Origin: Candidatus Competibacteraceae bacterium
Lineage (GTDB): Bacteria; Pseudomonadota; Gammaproteobacteria; Competibacterales; Competibacteraceae
Length of the DNA stretch: 64,000 nucleotides
Assembly (NCBI GenBank): GCA_016699715.1
Contig: CP065007.1
Coordinates: forward strand, 3,359,001-3,423,000
Direction: 5' to 3'
Part shown: piece after piece, positions 7,769-15,856 of the stretch
Position numbering within the stretch: position 1 is the stretch's first letter
Layout: every line of letters begins with the position of its first letter
Notes under the pieces: generated by a model
What the model saw: only the letters and a program-made list of their open reading frames with translations
Told to the model about the DNA's origin: nothing
The model's database searches: none
Translations under genes and position numbers: made by a program

Positions 7769-8623
7769 TTACGCCGGCGCCACCGCCAGATTGTCGATCA
7801 GCCGCGCCCGGCCCAGCCAAGCCGCCGCGAAAATCCGCAAATCCACATCCTCCGCAGTCGGTCGCCGCAAATTGTCGGAACGGCGGATCTCAAAGTAGTC
7901 CGGACGGAAGCCAGCCTCCGCCAGCCGTGACTTCGCCTCCGCCTCCAGCGCCGCGCAATCCCGCTCACCCGCCCGCAGGCGTTCCGCCGTCGCCCGCAAG
8001 ATCGAGTACAGCATGGGAGCCCGCGCCCGTTCCTCGGCCGACAGATAACCGTTGCGCGAACTCATCGCCAATCCGTCGGGTTCGCGCACGGTCGGCACAC
8101 CGACGATTTCGACTGGAAAGTCGAGGTCGACCGCCATCCGGCGGATGATGACCAGTTGCTGCCAGTCCTTCTCGCCGAACACCGCCACATCCGGCCGCAC
8201 CATGTTGAGCAGCTTGGCCACCACCGTGGTGACACCGCCGAAATGAGCCGGCCGGCTGACCCCGCACAGGATTTCGGATAGTTCCGGCACCGTCACCTGG
8301 GTCATGTCCGCCAGCGGGCGCGGGTAGATTTCAGCCAGCTTGGGCGCAAACAGCAGATCCAGGCCGACGCCTTCCAACTGGCGGCTGTCATCCTCCAGCG
8401 TGCGGGGATAACCGGCATAGTCTTCGTTGGCGCCGAACTGCATCGGGTTAATGAAGATGCTGGCGACAGTGCGCGGCGCCAGCTCACGGGCATGCTCGAC
8501 CAAATGGATATGGCCACGATGCAGGTTGCCCATGGTCGGCACGAACGCCACTCGCTCGCCAGCCCGTTTCCAGGTGGCTATCCGGACGCGCAACTCGGCG
8601 ATGGTGTGTGCGGTTTTTTGCAT
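7769..8623 (-). CDS. panC: Pantothenate synthetase
   Basis: PanC condenses pantoate with beta-alanine using ATP to make pantothenate, in the cytosol. The 284-residue protein has the HIGH-like nucleotidyl motif in PTMGNLHRGHIHLVEHA near residue 27 and the KMSKS-like loop in MSSRNGYLS, with FGEKDWQQLVIIRRM between. The ATG at 8623 was chosen because the product then begins MQKTAHTIAEL like other PanC proteins and has an AGGAG eight bases upstream; a longer frame to 8677 overlaps panB. panB ends 19 bp upstream. panD, which makes beta-alanine, is not in the window. Confidence 0.96.
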   Translation of the reverse strand: MQKTAHTIAELRVRIATWKRAGERVAFVPTMGNLHRGHIHLVEHARELAPRTVASIFINPMQFGANEDYAGYPRTLEDDSRQLEGVGLDLLFAPKLAEIYPRPLADMTQVTVPELSEILCGVSRPAHFGGVTTVVAKLLNMVRPDVAVFGEKDWQQLVIIRRMAVDLDFPVEIVGVPTVREPDGLAMSSRNGYLSAEERARAPMLYSILRATAERLRAGERDCAALEAEAKSRLAEAGFRPDYFEIRRSDNLRRPTAEDVDLRIFAAAWLGRARLIDNLAVAPA

Positions 8624-8642
8624 GGCGCGCGCTCCTGGAGAA

Positions 8643-9461
8643 TCAGGCGAGACAGTGCTCGGGACCGGGGAATTCACTGCTCTTAACGGCGTGCACGTAA
8701 GCTTCCACCGCCGCCCGCAGGCTGTCGTGACCGGTTAGGAAATCTTTGGAGAACCTCGGCCGGCGACCGGGCGTAATGCCCAGCATGTCGTAACTGACCA
8801 GGACCTGGGCATCGCAGCCCGGCCCGGCGCCGATGCCGATCAGCGGAATCGTCAGTGCCTCGGCCAGCCGCGCCGCCAGTTCGGCCGGGATGCACTCCAC
8901 CAGCGCCACGTCGGCCCCGGCGTCCTGTAGGGCCAGCGCCTCGTCGATGATCTGGCGGGCGGTCGCTTCCTCGCGGCCCTGCACCCGGTAGCTGCCCAGC
9001 TTGTGGATCGACTGCGGCAGCAGACCCAGATGGGCACAGACCGGAATGCCGTTGCGGCTGAGCTGGCGCACCGTTTCCACCAGCCAGCCACCGCCCTCCA
9101 GCTTCACCATTTGGGCACCGCCTTCCCGCATCAGCCGGGCGGCGTTGTGGACCGCCTGTTCGACCGTGGCGTAACTGGCGAACGGCATATCCGCCATCAG
9201 CAGGGCGGAATGGCAGCCACGCGCCACCAGGCGGGTGTGATAGATCATGTCTTCCAGCGTGACCGGCACGGTGGTGCGCTGGCCCTGAATGACCATGCCC
9301 AGCGAATCGCCGACCAGCAGAACATCCACGCCCGCCGCTTCCAGCAGCGCCGCAAAGCTGGCATCGTAAGCGGTCAGGACCGTGAATTTTTCCCGGTCGC
9401 GTTTCATCTTTGCCAGGGTGGTGACTGTGGTCGGCTTTCGGGTCGGTGCGTCTTTATACAT
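8643..9461 (-). CDS. panB: 3-methyl-2-oxobutanoate hydroxymethyltransferase
   Basis: PanB transfers a hydroxymethyl group from methylene-tetrahydrofolate to ketoisovalerate, the first committed step to pantothenate. The 272-residue product shows VLTAYDASFA, LLVGDSLGMVIQG with the metal-binding Asp, VKLEGGGW and IPVCAHLGLLPQS, all diagnostic of the TIM-barrel PanB family. Start at 9461 (MYKDAPTRKP) gives the usual length; the upstream extension in the same frame has no family similarity. The gene sits between folK (100 bp upstream) and panC, which links folate-derived one-carbon units to pantothenate synthesis. Confidence 0.96.
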   Translation of the reverse strand: MYKDAPTRKPTTVTTLAKMKRDREKFTVLTAYDASFAALLEAAGVDVLLVGDSLGMVIQGQRTTVPVTLEDMIYHTRLVARGCHSALLMADMPFASYATVEQAVHNAARLMREGGAQMVKLEGGGWLVETVRQLSRNGIPVCAHLGLLPQSIHKLGSYRVQGREEATARQIIDEALALQDAGADVALVECIPAELAARLAEALTIPLIGIGAGPGCDAQVLVSYDMLGITPGRRPRFSKDFLTGHDSLRAAVEAYVHAVKSSEFPGPEHCLA

Positions 9462-9561
9462 GACGTGCTCTGACTGGGGCCGCGCCGCTTTGGAAAATGC
9501 GGCGACGGCGAATTCAAGGGAGAGATTTTGTCGGGAGAACCGGCGGGAGTATCGTAATCGC

Positions 9562-10059
9562 TTATTCGGCGCTGTCCAGACGGACAAGGGCCGTTTGCGG
9601 GAATTTTATGAGCAATTCGCTCAACAATCCGCGACCGGGGATCTCCAGATCCGGCGCAATATCGTACAGGGGATACAGCACGAACGCCCGTTCGTGCAGG
9701 CGAGGATGCGGCAGGGTCAGCCGAGGCCCGTCAAGAACGAGTTGATCGTACAGCAACAGATCCAGGTCCAGGGTGCGTGGTCCCCAATGCACGGTTCGGG
9801 TTCGTCCCTGCGCGGCTTCGATCGCCTGCAGTGCCGTCAGCAGTTCGTCCGGCGCGAGCGTGGTGTCCAGGGCGGCGGCGGCGTTGAGGTAATCGGGTTG
9901 ACCCGACGGACCGCCGACCGGCGCGCCGCGGTATAGCGGCGAACAGGCCATGCAGTGGCTGGCGGGGAGTTTGCGCAAGGCCAAAAACGCGTGGCGCATC
10001 TGAATGAGCGGACGGCCCAGGTTGCTGCCGATGCCGATATAGGCCCGTGCCGGCCGCAT
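9562..10059 (-). CDS. folK: Hydroxymethyl-dihydropterin pyrophosphokinase
   Basis: FolK (HPPK) transfers pyrophosphate from ATP to 6-hydroxymethyl-dihydropterin in folate synthesis. The 165-residue sequence has AYIGIGSNLGRP at the N-terminus, YRGAPVGGPSGQPDYLNA, and the signature WGPRTLDLDLLLYD with the two metal-binding Asp, then LTLPHPRLHERAFVL. It starts 17 bp after pcnB ends, the same gene order as the E. coli pcnB-folK pair, and is probably co-transcribed with panB and panC. Confidence 0.95.
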   Translation of the reverse strand: MRPARAYIGIGSNLGRPLIQMRHAFLALRKLPASHCMACSPLYRGAPVGGPSGQPDYLNAAAALDTTLAPDELLTALQAIEAAQGRTRTVHWGPRTLDLDLLLYDQLVLDGPRLTLPHPRLHERAFVLYPLYDIAPDLEIPGRGLLSELLIKFPQTALVRLDSAE

Positions 10060-10076
10060 GGGTTTGCCGCCGGGGA

Positions 10077-11429
10077 TCAGGCTTCTGGCACCGGCGGCGC
10101 GGCCGGTGCGCCCTTACGGGCGGAGCGAGGCTTGCGTCGGCGGCGGGGTTTGCTTTTTTTCGCCTGGGCCGTCGGTTGAGTCATCCGATTCCGTCCGCTT
10201 TCGTCCTGCGCCAGCAACCGGGTCCACCAGTCGGCCAGCTCTCTCGCGGATTCGTCGGCCTCGCTCCGCAGCAGCAGAAAATCGTAGGCGGCGCGAAACC
10301 GGGGATGCGCCAGCAGCCGCAGTGGGCGCTTGCCGGTGATGCAAGTTAAGCGCTGCTGCATTTCCCAGATTTCCCGCATCGGCAGGCTGTAGCGGCGTGG
10401 CAGGGAGGTGTGGCGGATTTGCGCCTGGACCACCGCTTCGGCGGCGACCTGGTGGGCCTCTTGCGCGTCTGGATCTTCCGCTTCGAGATGTTGCAGCCGT
10501 TCCCGAAAAGGCTCCCATAGCAGGGCGGCGAACAGGAATGCCGGATGGACCGGTTTGCTTTCGGCCAACCGCTGATCGGTGTTGGCCAGCGTGCGCGCCA
10601 GCAGGGTTTTGGGGTAATGGTGCTGCTGGCGGTTCAGACAACGTTCGGTCGCCGGGAACAGCCAGCCGAACAGGCGATAATGACGCAGTAGTTCGAAGGT
10701 CTGGATGGCGCTGCCGCTCATGAATAACTTGAGGATCTCATCGAACAGGCGAGCTGGCGGAATCTGCTCCAGCAGATGGCCCAAGCGCTGTAGCGGTGCC
10801 TCCGTGGCGGGATCGAGCCGAAACCCGAGCTTGGCGGCGAACCGCACGGCCCGTAGCATCCGTACTGGGTCCTCGTGGTAGCGTTCGACCGGATCGCCGA
10901 TCAGTCGGATCAGACCGGCCTCGAGATCGGCCATGCCGCCCACGTAATCGAGCACCGCGAAATCGGCGATGTCGTAATACAGGGCGTTGATGGTGAAATC
11001 CCGCCGCCAGGCATCGTCCTCGATGCTGCCGTAGACGTTGTCGCTGAGGATGCGGCCATCTTTGGCTCGTTCCACGGAGGGACCGTCGCCCTCATCGCCG
11101 ATTTCGCCGCAGGCGCGAAAAGTGGCGACTTCGATGATTTCCCGGCCGAACTGAACGTGGGCCAGCCGAAAACGGCGGCCGATCAGCCGGCAATTGCGAA
11201 AGAGGGCATAAACCTGTTCGGGCCGGGCATCGGTGGCGATGTCGAAATCCTTGGGCTCGCGGCCGAGCAATAAATCCCGCACCCCGCCGCCGACCAGACA
11301 GGCTCGATGGCCGGCGTCGCGCAGCCGGTACAGTACCTTGACCGCGCTGGGGCTGATATCAGCCCGCGAAACACTATGGGCGGGGCGGGGAATGACGACA
11401 GGTTGGGAATTCGAGCTTCTTGCTTCCAA
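10077..11429 (-). CDS. pcnB: Poly(A) polymerase I
   Basis: PcnB adds 3' poly(A) tails to RNA and so promotes decay. The nucleotidyltransferase signature is clear: CLVGGGVRDLLLGREPKDFDIATDA, with the catalytic DFD (the stretch from LVGGG to DFD), then NCRLIGRRFRLAHV and DFTINALYYD. The C-terminal tail is strongly basic (KKSKPRRRRKPRSARKG), as in gammaproteobacterial PcnB. The open frame runs back to 11624 but crosses the tRNA-Glu gene, so it cannot all be coding. No ATG lies in between; the TTG at 11429 gives EARSSNSQPVVIPRPAHSVS, similar to the start of other PcnB, but lacks a strong ribosome site. The exact start is uncertain. Confidence 0.92.
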   Translation of the reverse strand: MEARSSNSQPVVIPRPAHSVSRADISPSAVKVLYRLRDAGHRACLVGGGVRDLLLGREPKDFDIATDARPEQVYALFRNCRLIGRRFRLAHVQFGREIIEVATFRACGEIGDEGDGPSVERAKDGRILSDNVYGSIEDDAWRRDFTINALYYDIADFAVLDYVGGMADLEAGLIRLIGDPVERYHEDPVRMLRAVRFAAKLGFRLDPATEAPLQRLGHLLEQIPPARLFDEILKLFMSGSAIQTFELLRHYRLFGWLFPATERCLNRQQHHYPKTLLARTLANTDQRLAESKPVHPAFLFAALLWEPFRERLQHLEAEDPDAQEAHQVAAEAVVQAQIRHTSLPRRYSLPMREIWEMQQRLTCITGKRPLRLLAHPRFRAAYDFLLLRSEADESARELADWWTRLLAQDESGRNRMTQPTAQAKKSKPRRRRKPRSARKGAPAAPPVPEA

Positions 11430-11450
11430 GGAACGTTCGCAAACTCTTGC

Positions 11451-11478
11451 TTGTATGTATTTATAACATTCGTATAAT
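11451..11478 (+). promoter_or_regulatory. Likely sigma70 promoter of tRNA-Glu
   Basis: TTGTAT at 11451-11456, a 16-bp spacer and TATAAT at 11473-11478 lie about 30 bp upstream of the tRNA. The same interval must hold the divergent pcnB promoter. Confidence 0.65.
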
Positions 11479-11509
11479 ACTACTTTCCTCCCAAGACGCC
11501 AGTCATTAC

Positions 11510-11585
11510 GCTCCCTTCGTCTAGTGGCCCAGGACACCGCCCTCTCACGGCGGGAACAGGGGTTCGAAACCCCTAGGGAGCGCCA
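11510..11585 (+). tRNA. tRNA-Glu (CTC anticodon)
   Basis: The sequence folds as a tRNA: acceptor GCTCCCT pairs with AGGGAGC, the anticodon stem CCGCC/GGCGG encloses loop CTCTCAC (anticodon CTC), and the T arm contains GGTTCGAAACC. CCA is encoded at 11583-11585. It decodes GAG. A second Glu tRNA with anticodon TTC is at 53619-53694. Confidence 0.96.
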
Positions 11586-12379
11586 GCATGGCCCTACGTA
11601 ATAATTCAGTAGGTTATGCTCCATTTCTCCAGGTCATGCATCCTTGTGAAGCGGACGTCGTCCGCCACGAGGCGATGGTATTTGATCCTGGGTTTTCTGG
11701 GTTTCTCTCGCCATATTCTTGCTAGCTATCTTTGCCCGAATTGGGCATGACGACTTTGGCCCGGTCGTGGTGGCGATCACAACCATCAACCGTGCACTTG
11801 GTATGACGCCGGCCGCGGTTCCGCATCTGCTTTCCTCCCGCATTGCCACAATCTGATCTATTGTGGAAATCACTTTATTTTTAGGCGGCCATTTGATGCA
11901 ACTTATTAATAATATGAGTCGATTTTAAATTGTAACGGTAAGATGCTGAGCGTTATTGCTCTAATCGAGTGCATCTAAATTATCGATCAGCTCCATATTA
12001 ATGCAAAAATACAGTATTTCGATCATCGTTGAGCATATTATCGCAGCGATACCGTTCATCTACCGTTCAGATAAAACCCGTAAAGATCGATGCTCATGAT
12101 AGGCATGAATAAGCGGTGTCGATTGGCTGGATTGAACTAAAAGCAAGTTAGTACATCGAAAAAATAAAAAAATTATCAGTAACGCACACTAAAAATGAGG
12201 CAATAACCAAGATCAAATTTTTCATCGTTCAGTCATCATGTCTTAATGGCGCGGGAATTGAATGATTCGCAAGGCCATGATAAAGATTTTTTCCACCGAA
12301 GTAGAGATAAGGAGCGGAACCATCTTGCCATCAAGGATGGCGGTGAATTCGAGGAGAGGCGGTATTTTGGAGAAGTGGT
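11586..12379 (+). other. Intergenic region without a recognisable gene
   Basis: About 790 bp between tRNA-Glu and the first zinc-ribbon gene. The stretch 11870-12240 is clearly more AT-rich than the chromosome around it. Small frames here (for example 11634-11873 on the minus strand) have no family features. No integrase gene or repeat of the tRNA 3' end was seen, so an integration site is not supported. Confidence 0.5.
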
Positions 12380-12580
12380 ATGAGTACTCGCGTATTTCTG
12401 GTTTGTCCTCATTGCCGTTATGAACTGAGGCCCGAGCATCCTGACAATCAGGGATCGACGGCCTACGGTTGGTGCCAGATCTGCGATCGTCATGTGGTCA
12501 AAATGCGTTCGGCAATCTGCAACTCCGCACTTCCAAAGGGATTTTTTCAACCTGCCGAACATTGCGGTTGGATCGGCTAG
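12380..12580 (+). CDS. Small zinc-ribbon-like protein
   Basis: This 66-residue protein has two CxxC-type knuckles: VCPHCRYELRP near residues 9-12 and WCQICDRHVV near residues 32-35. That spacing suits a zinc ribbon or rubredoxin-like fold. GGAG seven bases before the ATG supports translation. No family could be named. The next gene (12641) encodes another small two-knuckle protein, and the two may be distant duplicates. A single further Cys is in SAICNSAL. Confidence 0.55.
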   Translation: MSTRVFLVCPHCRYELRPEHPDNQGSTAYGWCQICDRHVVKMRSAICNSALPKGFFQPAEHCGWIG

Positions 12581-12640
12581 CCGATTGGAAGCGCACGGTG
12601 CGTGCCCAATCCCCACAACCAACCCTTGAGGATACGAGCC

Positions 12641-12835
12641 ATGTTGAAACTGACCCCCATCATCCAGTGCCTGAGTTGCACCCGGGAATCCGTGCTGGCG
12701 CACAGCCAGTGGCCAACCGCCGCCGAGGCGCGCTGCGCGCATTGCGGCTCCTATGGCTGGCGCGCCACCTTATCGAGAAACGGGCCGTTCGCGTCGGCAC
12801 TCAAGGCGTTTCGACTGCCACATGCGTCATTTTGA
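12641..12835 (+). CDS. Small zinc-ribbon-like protein
   Basis: This 64-residue protein starts MLKLTPIIQCLSCTRES; the second knuckle is ARCAHCGSYGW, so CLSC and CAHC are 23 residues apart, as in a zinc ribbon. The ATG at 12641 is preferred over the upstream 12602 start because GAGG lies about 10 bases before it. It follows the previous small gene by 60 bp on the same strand. Function unknown; a nucleic-acid or protein-binding adaptor is a guess. Confidence 0.55.
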   Translation: MLKLTPIIQCLSCTRESVLAHSQWPTAAEARCAHCGSYGWRATLSRNGPFASALKAFRLPHASF

Positions 12836-12870
12836 CGCGTGAAACTGACAAAGCAATAATAACCGACGCA

Positions 12871-12918
12871 ACACAAATTATTTCCGGAATAGTTATTTTC
12901 CAATGGCACAATTTGTGT
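12871..12918 (+). promoter_or_regulatory. Spaced inverted repeat upstream of the CBS gene
   Basis: ACACAAATT at 12871-12879 and its exact complement AATTTGTGT at 12910-12918 are 30 bp apart, with a smaller GGAA/TTCC pair between. It lies 60 bp before the CBS gene. It could be an operator, an RNA hairpin or the terminator stem of the preceding gene; no U-tract follows, so a terminator is unlikely. Confidence 0.35.
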
Positions 12919-12977
12919 ATGCGATGACTCTTGAAGTACAGGTCCATTGAGTTTCATTTGTAACCAGGAGAAATACC

Positions 12978-13415
12978 ATGCCTTATCGCACGCTTCGTAA
13001 GATTGTCGAGAACCAGAAAATTCTGACTGCCGCGCCGACCAAAACCACCGTCAGCGAAGCCGCCCGGCTAATGAAACAAACCCGGGTCGGTGCCCTGCTG
13101 GTGGTGGAACACGGTCGCCTGGTGGGTATCTTCACCGAGCGCGACGCACTCTTTCGGGTTCTCGCCGAAGGGCTTAACCCCGATGTCACCCCATTGTCCG
13201 AGGTGATGACCTCCGATCCATTGACCGTGCATCCGGACAAACCTTTCGCGCATGCCCTGCACATGATGTACGAAAACGGTTTTCGTCATGTGCCGGTGGC
13301 CGAGAACGGCCGGCCGCTGGGTATGGTGTCGGCTCGCGACGCCCTGGCGCTGGAAGCGGAGGAATTCGAGGCGGCTTTGCACCAACGCGAACACCTGCGA
13401 GAGATTCTGGGCTGA
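12978..13415 (+). CDS. CBS-domain pair protein
   Basis: This 145-residue protein consists almost wholly of two CBS domains: residues 10-65 (ILTAAPTKTTVSEAARLM to GIFTERDALFRVL) and 75-130 (MTSDPLTVHPDKPFAHAL to GMVSARDALALE). The G-hydrophobic-(F/V)-(T/S)-x-R-D signature of nucleotide-binding CBS motifs occurs in both. Such stand-alone pairs usually bind adenine nucleotides and regulate a partner (family knowledge); no partner is evident here. AGGAG lies eight bases before the ATG, and a strong terminator follows. Confidence 0.88.
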   Translation: MPYRTLRKIVENQKILTAAPTKTTVSEAARLMKQTRVGALLVVEHGRLVGIFTERDALFRVLAEGLNPDVTPLSEVMTSDPLTVHPDKPFAHALHMMYENGFRHVPVAENGRPLGMVSARDALALEAEEFEAALHQREHLREILG

Positions 13416-13445
13416 TAAAGCAGCCAATGTTGTAGGCTTTGCTAC

Positions 13446-13490
13446 AATAACCCCGGTGGGACGCAACGCCCCACCGGGGTTATTTTATTA
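13446..13490 (+). terminator. Rho-independent terminator after the CBS gene
   Basis: A perfect 15-bp stem (13446-13460 with 13470-13484) closes a 9-nt loop and is followed by TTATTA. The stem ends AATAACC/GGTTATT, so it can also act in the opposite direction. Confidence 0.92.
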
Positions 13491-13759
13491 GTGCCGTCCT
13501 GAAAGGGACCCAGCAAACAATTCCGTCATCCGGTCGTGCGACCACTTCCTCTTCCAGACTCGATCGGTTCACTTTGGGCCTTGTCGGGTGACTTTGGACC
13601 AGAATGGCGCCAGAAGGCCGGCCATGGTGACCCGATCAGTCGGGTCAGTAGTTGCAACAATCATTATTAAATTCGTAAAAACAACCGTATGGACATGATG
13701 GCATGATTTTTCCTAAAGAATTGGAGTTGCCGCGCATCGACTCCGGGAGAATGATTGCC

Positions 13760-14896
13760 ATGACCACCGCCCACGCCCCCCATCGCTTTCTTTCGCCGCC
13801 ATCCTGGTGGCGTACCCCGCCGGCCTTGTTGGGCGGATTGATGCTGGCGGGTGTCGGATTGATGCCGGTCCCGACCCAGGCGGCGGATACATCGGCCTGC
13901 ATGGGCATCCGTCCGGCACTCTACGCCGGCTCCGCGCCCACCTTTGTGCGCCCAGGTCAGGAGGTCGTCGTGCGTGGTATCGGCCTGCGGAGCTATGGGG
14001 ACCCGGTCGTGGTGGTGCGGAACGGGCGGGGGTTGGAGCAGGATCTGCGGATTGCCGCGCGGGTGGAAAGCGACAACACACTGGCATTCACCTATCCAGC
14101 CGATTCGGCGCCGAGCGCGCCGGTCGCGCTACAGGCACATATCGAGGACAACACGATCAAAAGCAGCCCGGCGGTGTGCGCCGCGCTGCGCGAGGAACGC
14201 GGCCGTCAAATCCTCGATCGGCTTTATTCGGTTGCGACCGATGCCGGTTGCCATAACGATCCGGTGGTGTGCCCCGCCGCCGAGGATCATCTGCGGTCGA
14301 TAACCGGCATCACCCTGAACCTCATCCCGTTGGCCGCGCCAACCGGGCGGATGGCCACCATCCAAATCGATAACCCGCCGGGCATGAGCTCGCCTTTTTG
14401 CAGCGAACAACCGGTGGTGAGCGAAGTAGTCGCTTTTTTCAAGGTTGACCCGGACGGCACAAGCAGCGGGTTCTCCAGGGTTGCGATGCACCAGCCCTCC
14501 GCCACCGACTGGGGACAGCCTCTCCTCGGCGAACCGGGCGACGGGGCCACTTCACCCGCTGGAGCCAAGTTGGTGGTGGTGGCGCGCTTTCAAAGCTGTG
14601 CGCAAGACGCGCCGCAGTTCGTGGTCGCGCACTTCGTGGTGTACGGTTCGGCGGAGGGCTCCATTATCGAACCGGTTAAACTGATGGCCGGTGACGGTTC
14701 CGAAATCACCGGGTCCGCCAGTGCCTCGCGCCAGGGAGTCGTGCTGAGCGGCGAAATCCAGAACCAGAAGATCCGCTTTGCCAGCGCCGACAGCGTCGAG
14801 GGCAGCGTGGCCGGTCTGGTCACCCAAGGCACGGATTCGACGGCTCGCGGCGCCTTGCTGCGCTTCAACTTCCGGGTGCCGGTGGAATCGCGCTGA
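13760..14896 (+). CDS. Secreted protein of unknown function
   Basis: The start at 13760 gives 378 residues with a long Sec signal peptide: a hydrophobic run LGGLMLAGVGLM followed by PVPTQA and a likely cut before ADTSA. It is preferred because GGGAGA lies nine bases upstream; starts at 13703 or 13751 in the same frame are possible. The first mature segment (SAPTFVRPGQEVVVRGIGLR to VALQAHIEDN) looks like an IPT/TIG-type beta sandwich, a tentative reading. Seven Cys in the mature protein suggest periplasmic disulfides. A conserved name could not be assigned. It converges with the RibD-like gene 48 bp away. Confidence 0.7.
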   Translation: MTTAHAPHRFLSPPSWWRTPPALLGGLMLAGVGLMPVPTQAADTSACMGIRPALYAGSAPTFVRPGQEVVVRGIGLRSYGDPVVVVRNGRGLEQDLRIAARVESDNTLAFTYPADSAPSAPVALQAHIEDNTIKSSPAVCAALREERGRQILDRLYSVATDAGCHNDPVVCPAAEDHLRSITGITLNLIPLAAPTGRMATIQIDNPPGMSSPFCSEQPVVSEVVAFFKVDPDGTSSGFSRVAMHQPSATDWGQPLLGEPGDGATSPAGAKLVVVARFQSCAQDAPQFVVAHFVVYGSAEGSIIEPVKLMAGDGSEITGSASASRQGVVLSGEIQNQKIRFASADSVEGSVAGLVTQGTDSTARGALLRFNFRVPVESR

Positions 14897-14944
14897 GTGG
14901 GTCGCGGTTTTGTCCCCTCGCCCCAGCGAGAATGGGATTGAGGG

Positions 14945-15856
14945 TCAGGAAGGCAACCGGCAGTCGAACAACACGTCCTCGCCCATCGCGTAGCGGCGGT
15001 GGCGCGGACGTAGTCCCTGGGACAGATCCTCGATGAGCGGCAAGGTGATGCCCGGCCGGCCGGAACCGATAATCAATGGCGCCACCGCGATCTGCAACCG
15101 GTCCAGTAAACCCGCTTGCAAGAAAGCCGACACGGTCAAGCCGCCGCCTTCGATGAAAATCCCGAACAGGCCACGCGCGTGCAGCCGCCGCACGATCTCC
15201 GGGAGATCCAGGCGGCGGCCCTCGTGGGGCACACCGATGACCTCGGCTTGGCCCGGTCCCGGTTTCTCGGCTAGCGCCTCGTCGCAGATCAGCAGGGTTG
15301 GAGCGGTTCGATCCTGGAATAGACCATATCCGGCGGCGAGGCGGCGGCGAGGATCGAGCACCACCCGCACCGGATGCGGGCCGGCAACCCGGCGAGTGGT
15401 CAATTGTGGGTCATCGCATTCCACGGTGCCGGCGCCGACCATGATCGCATCGCACAGTGCGCGCATCCGGTGCAGGTGAGTCAGGTTTTCGGGACCGTTG
15501 ATAGGGCAGGATGCGCCGTTCGTGGTGGCGATGCGCCCGTCCAGGCTTTGCCCGAGATGTGCCACCGTCAGCGGTCGGCTCCGGCCAGCCAAGGCAACCG
15601 GCAGATAAAGATCCAGTAATTCCGCGCCGGTTTCGCTCAATGGAATCCTGGCGGTCCAGAAACCATCAGCGCTCACGGTGATCAAGGCGACGGGATCGTC
15701 GGCGGACAGAACGGCCGGTTGTCCGGCATCCAGCCCCAAACCGAAGCAGCCGGGAACCACCGACAGTGTTCGAACCACGCGGCGCAGTTCCAGCAACAGC
15801 AGCCAAATCCGTTCCGGCCCGAGCGATGTCTCGGTGTCTTGCTGTTGAGCGGTCAT
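14945..15856 (-). CDS. RibD C-terminal-domain reductase family protein
   Basis: From about residue 85 the protein is a RibD_C/dihydrofolate-reductase-like domain: TVAHLGQSLDGRIAT, PENLTHLHRMRALCDAIMVG, GAGTVECDDPQLTTR and IFIEGGGLTVSAFL, which are the substrate and NADPH-binding signatures of riboflavin-pathway pyrimidine reductases. It lacks the RibD deaminase domain; instead there is a roughly 80-residue leader with no clear match. The real start is ATG 15856, overlapping the stop of the upstream FkbM gene by 4 bp (ATGA), which implies translational coupling. It may act in a specialised pathway rather than in riboflavin synthesis; this is inference. Confidence 0.85.
   Translation of the reverse strand: MTAQQQDTETSLGPERIWLLLLELRRVVRTLSVVPGCFGLGLDAGQPAVLSADDPVALITVSADGFWTARIPLSETGAELLDLYLPVALAGRSRPLTVAHLGQSLDGRIATTNGASCPINGPENLTHLHRMRALCDAIMVGAGTVECDDPQLTTRRVAGPHPVRVVLDPRRRLAAGYGLFQDRTAPTLLICDEALAEKPGPGQAEVIGVPHEGRRLDLPEIVRRLHARGLFGIFIEGGGLTVSAFLQAGLLDRLQIAVAPLIIGSGRPGITLPLIEDLSQGLRPRHRRYAMGEDVLFDCRLPS

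Noticed and set aside
10077..10641. Short frames in the basic C-terminus of pcnB
   Set aside because: Other-frame readings of a real gene.
11510..11585. Phage or island attachment site at tRNA-Glu
   Set aside because: No integrase and no repeat of the tRNA 3' end was seen downstream.
11430..11624. pcnB frame extended to 11624
   Set aside because: The extension crosses the tRNA-Glu gene, which is certain on the opposite strand, so it cannot be the start of pcnB.
11634..11873. 79-codon minus-strand frame after tRNA-Glu
   Set aside because: No ribosome site, no family features, and the composition is like non-coding sequence.
12236..12742. 168-codon minus-strand frame
   Set aside because: Covers the two zinc-ribbon genes on the other strand and has no domain.
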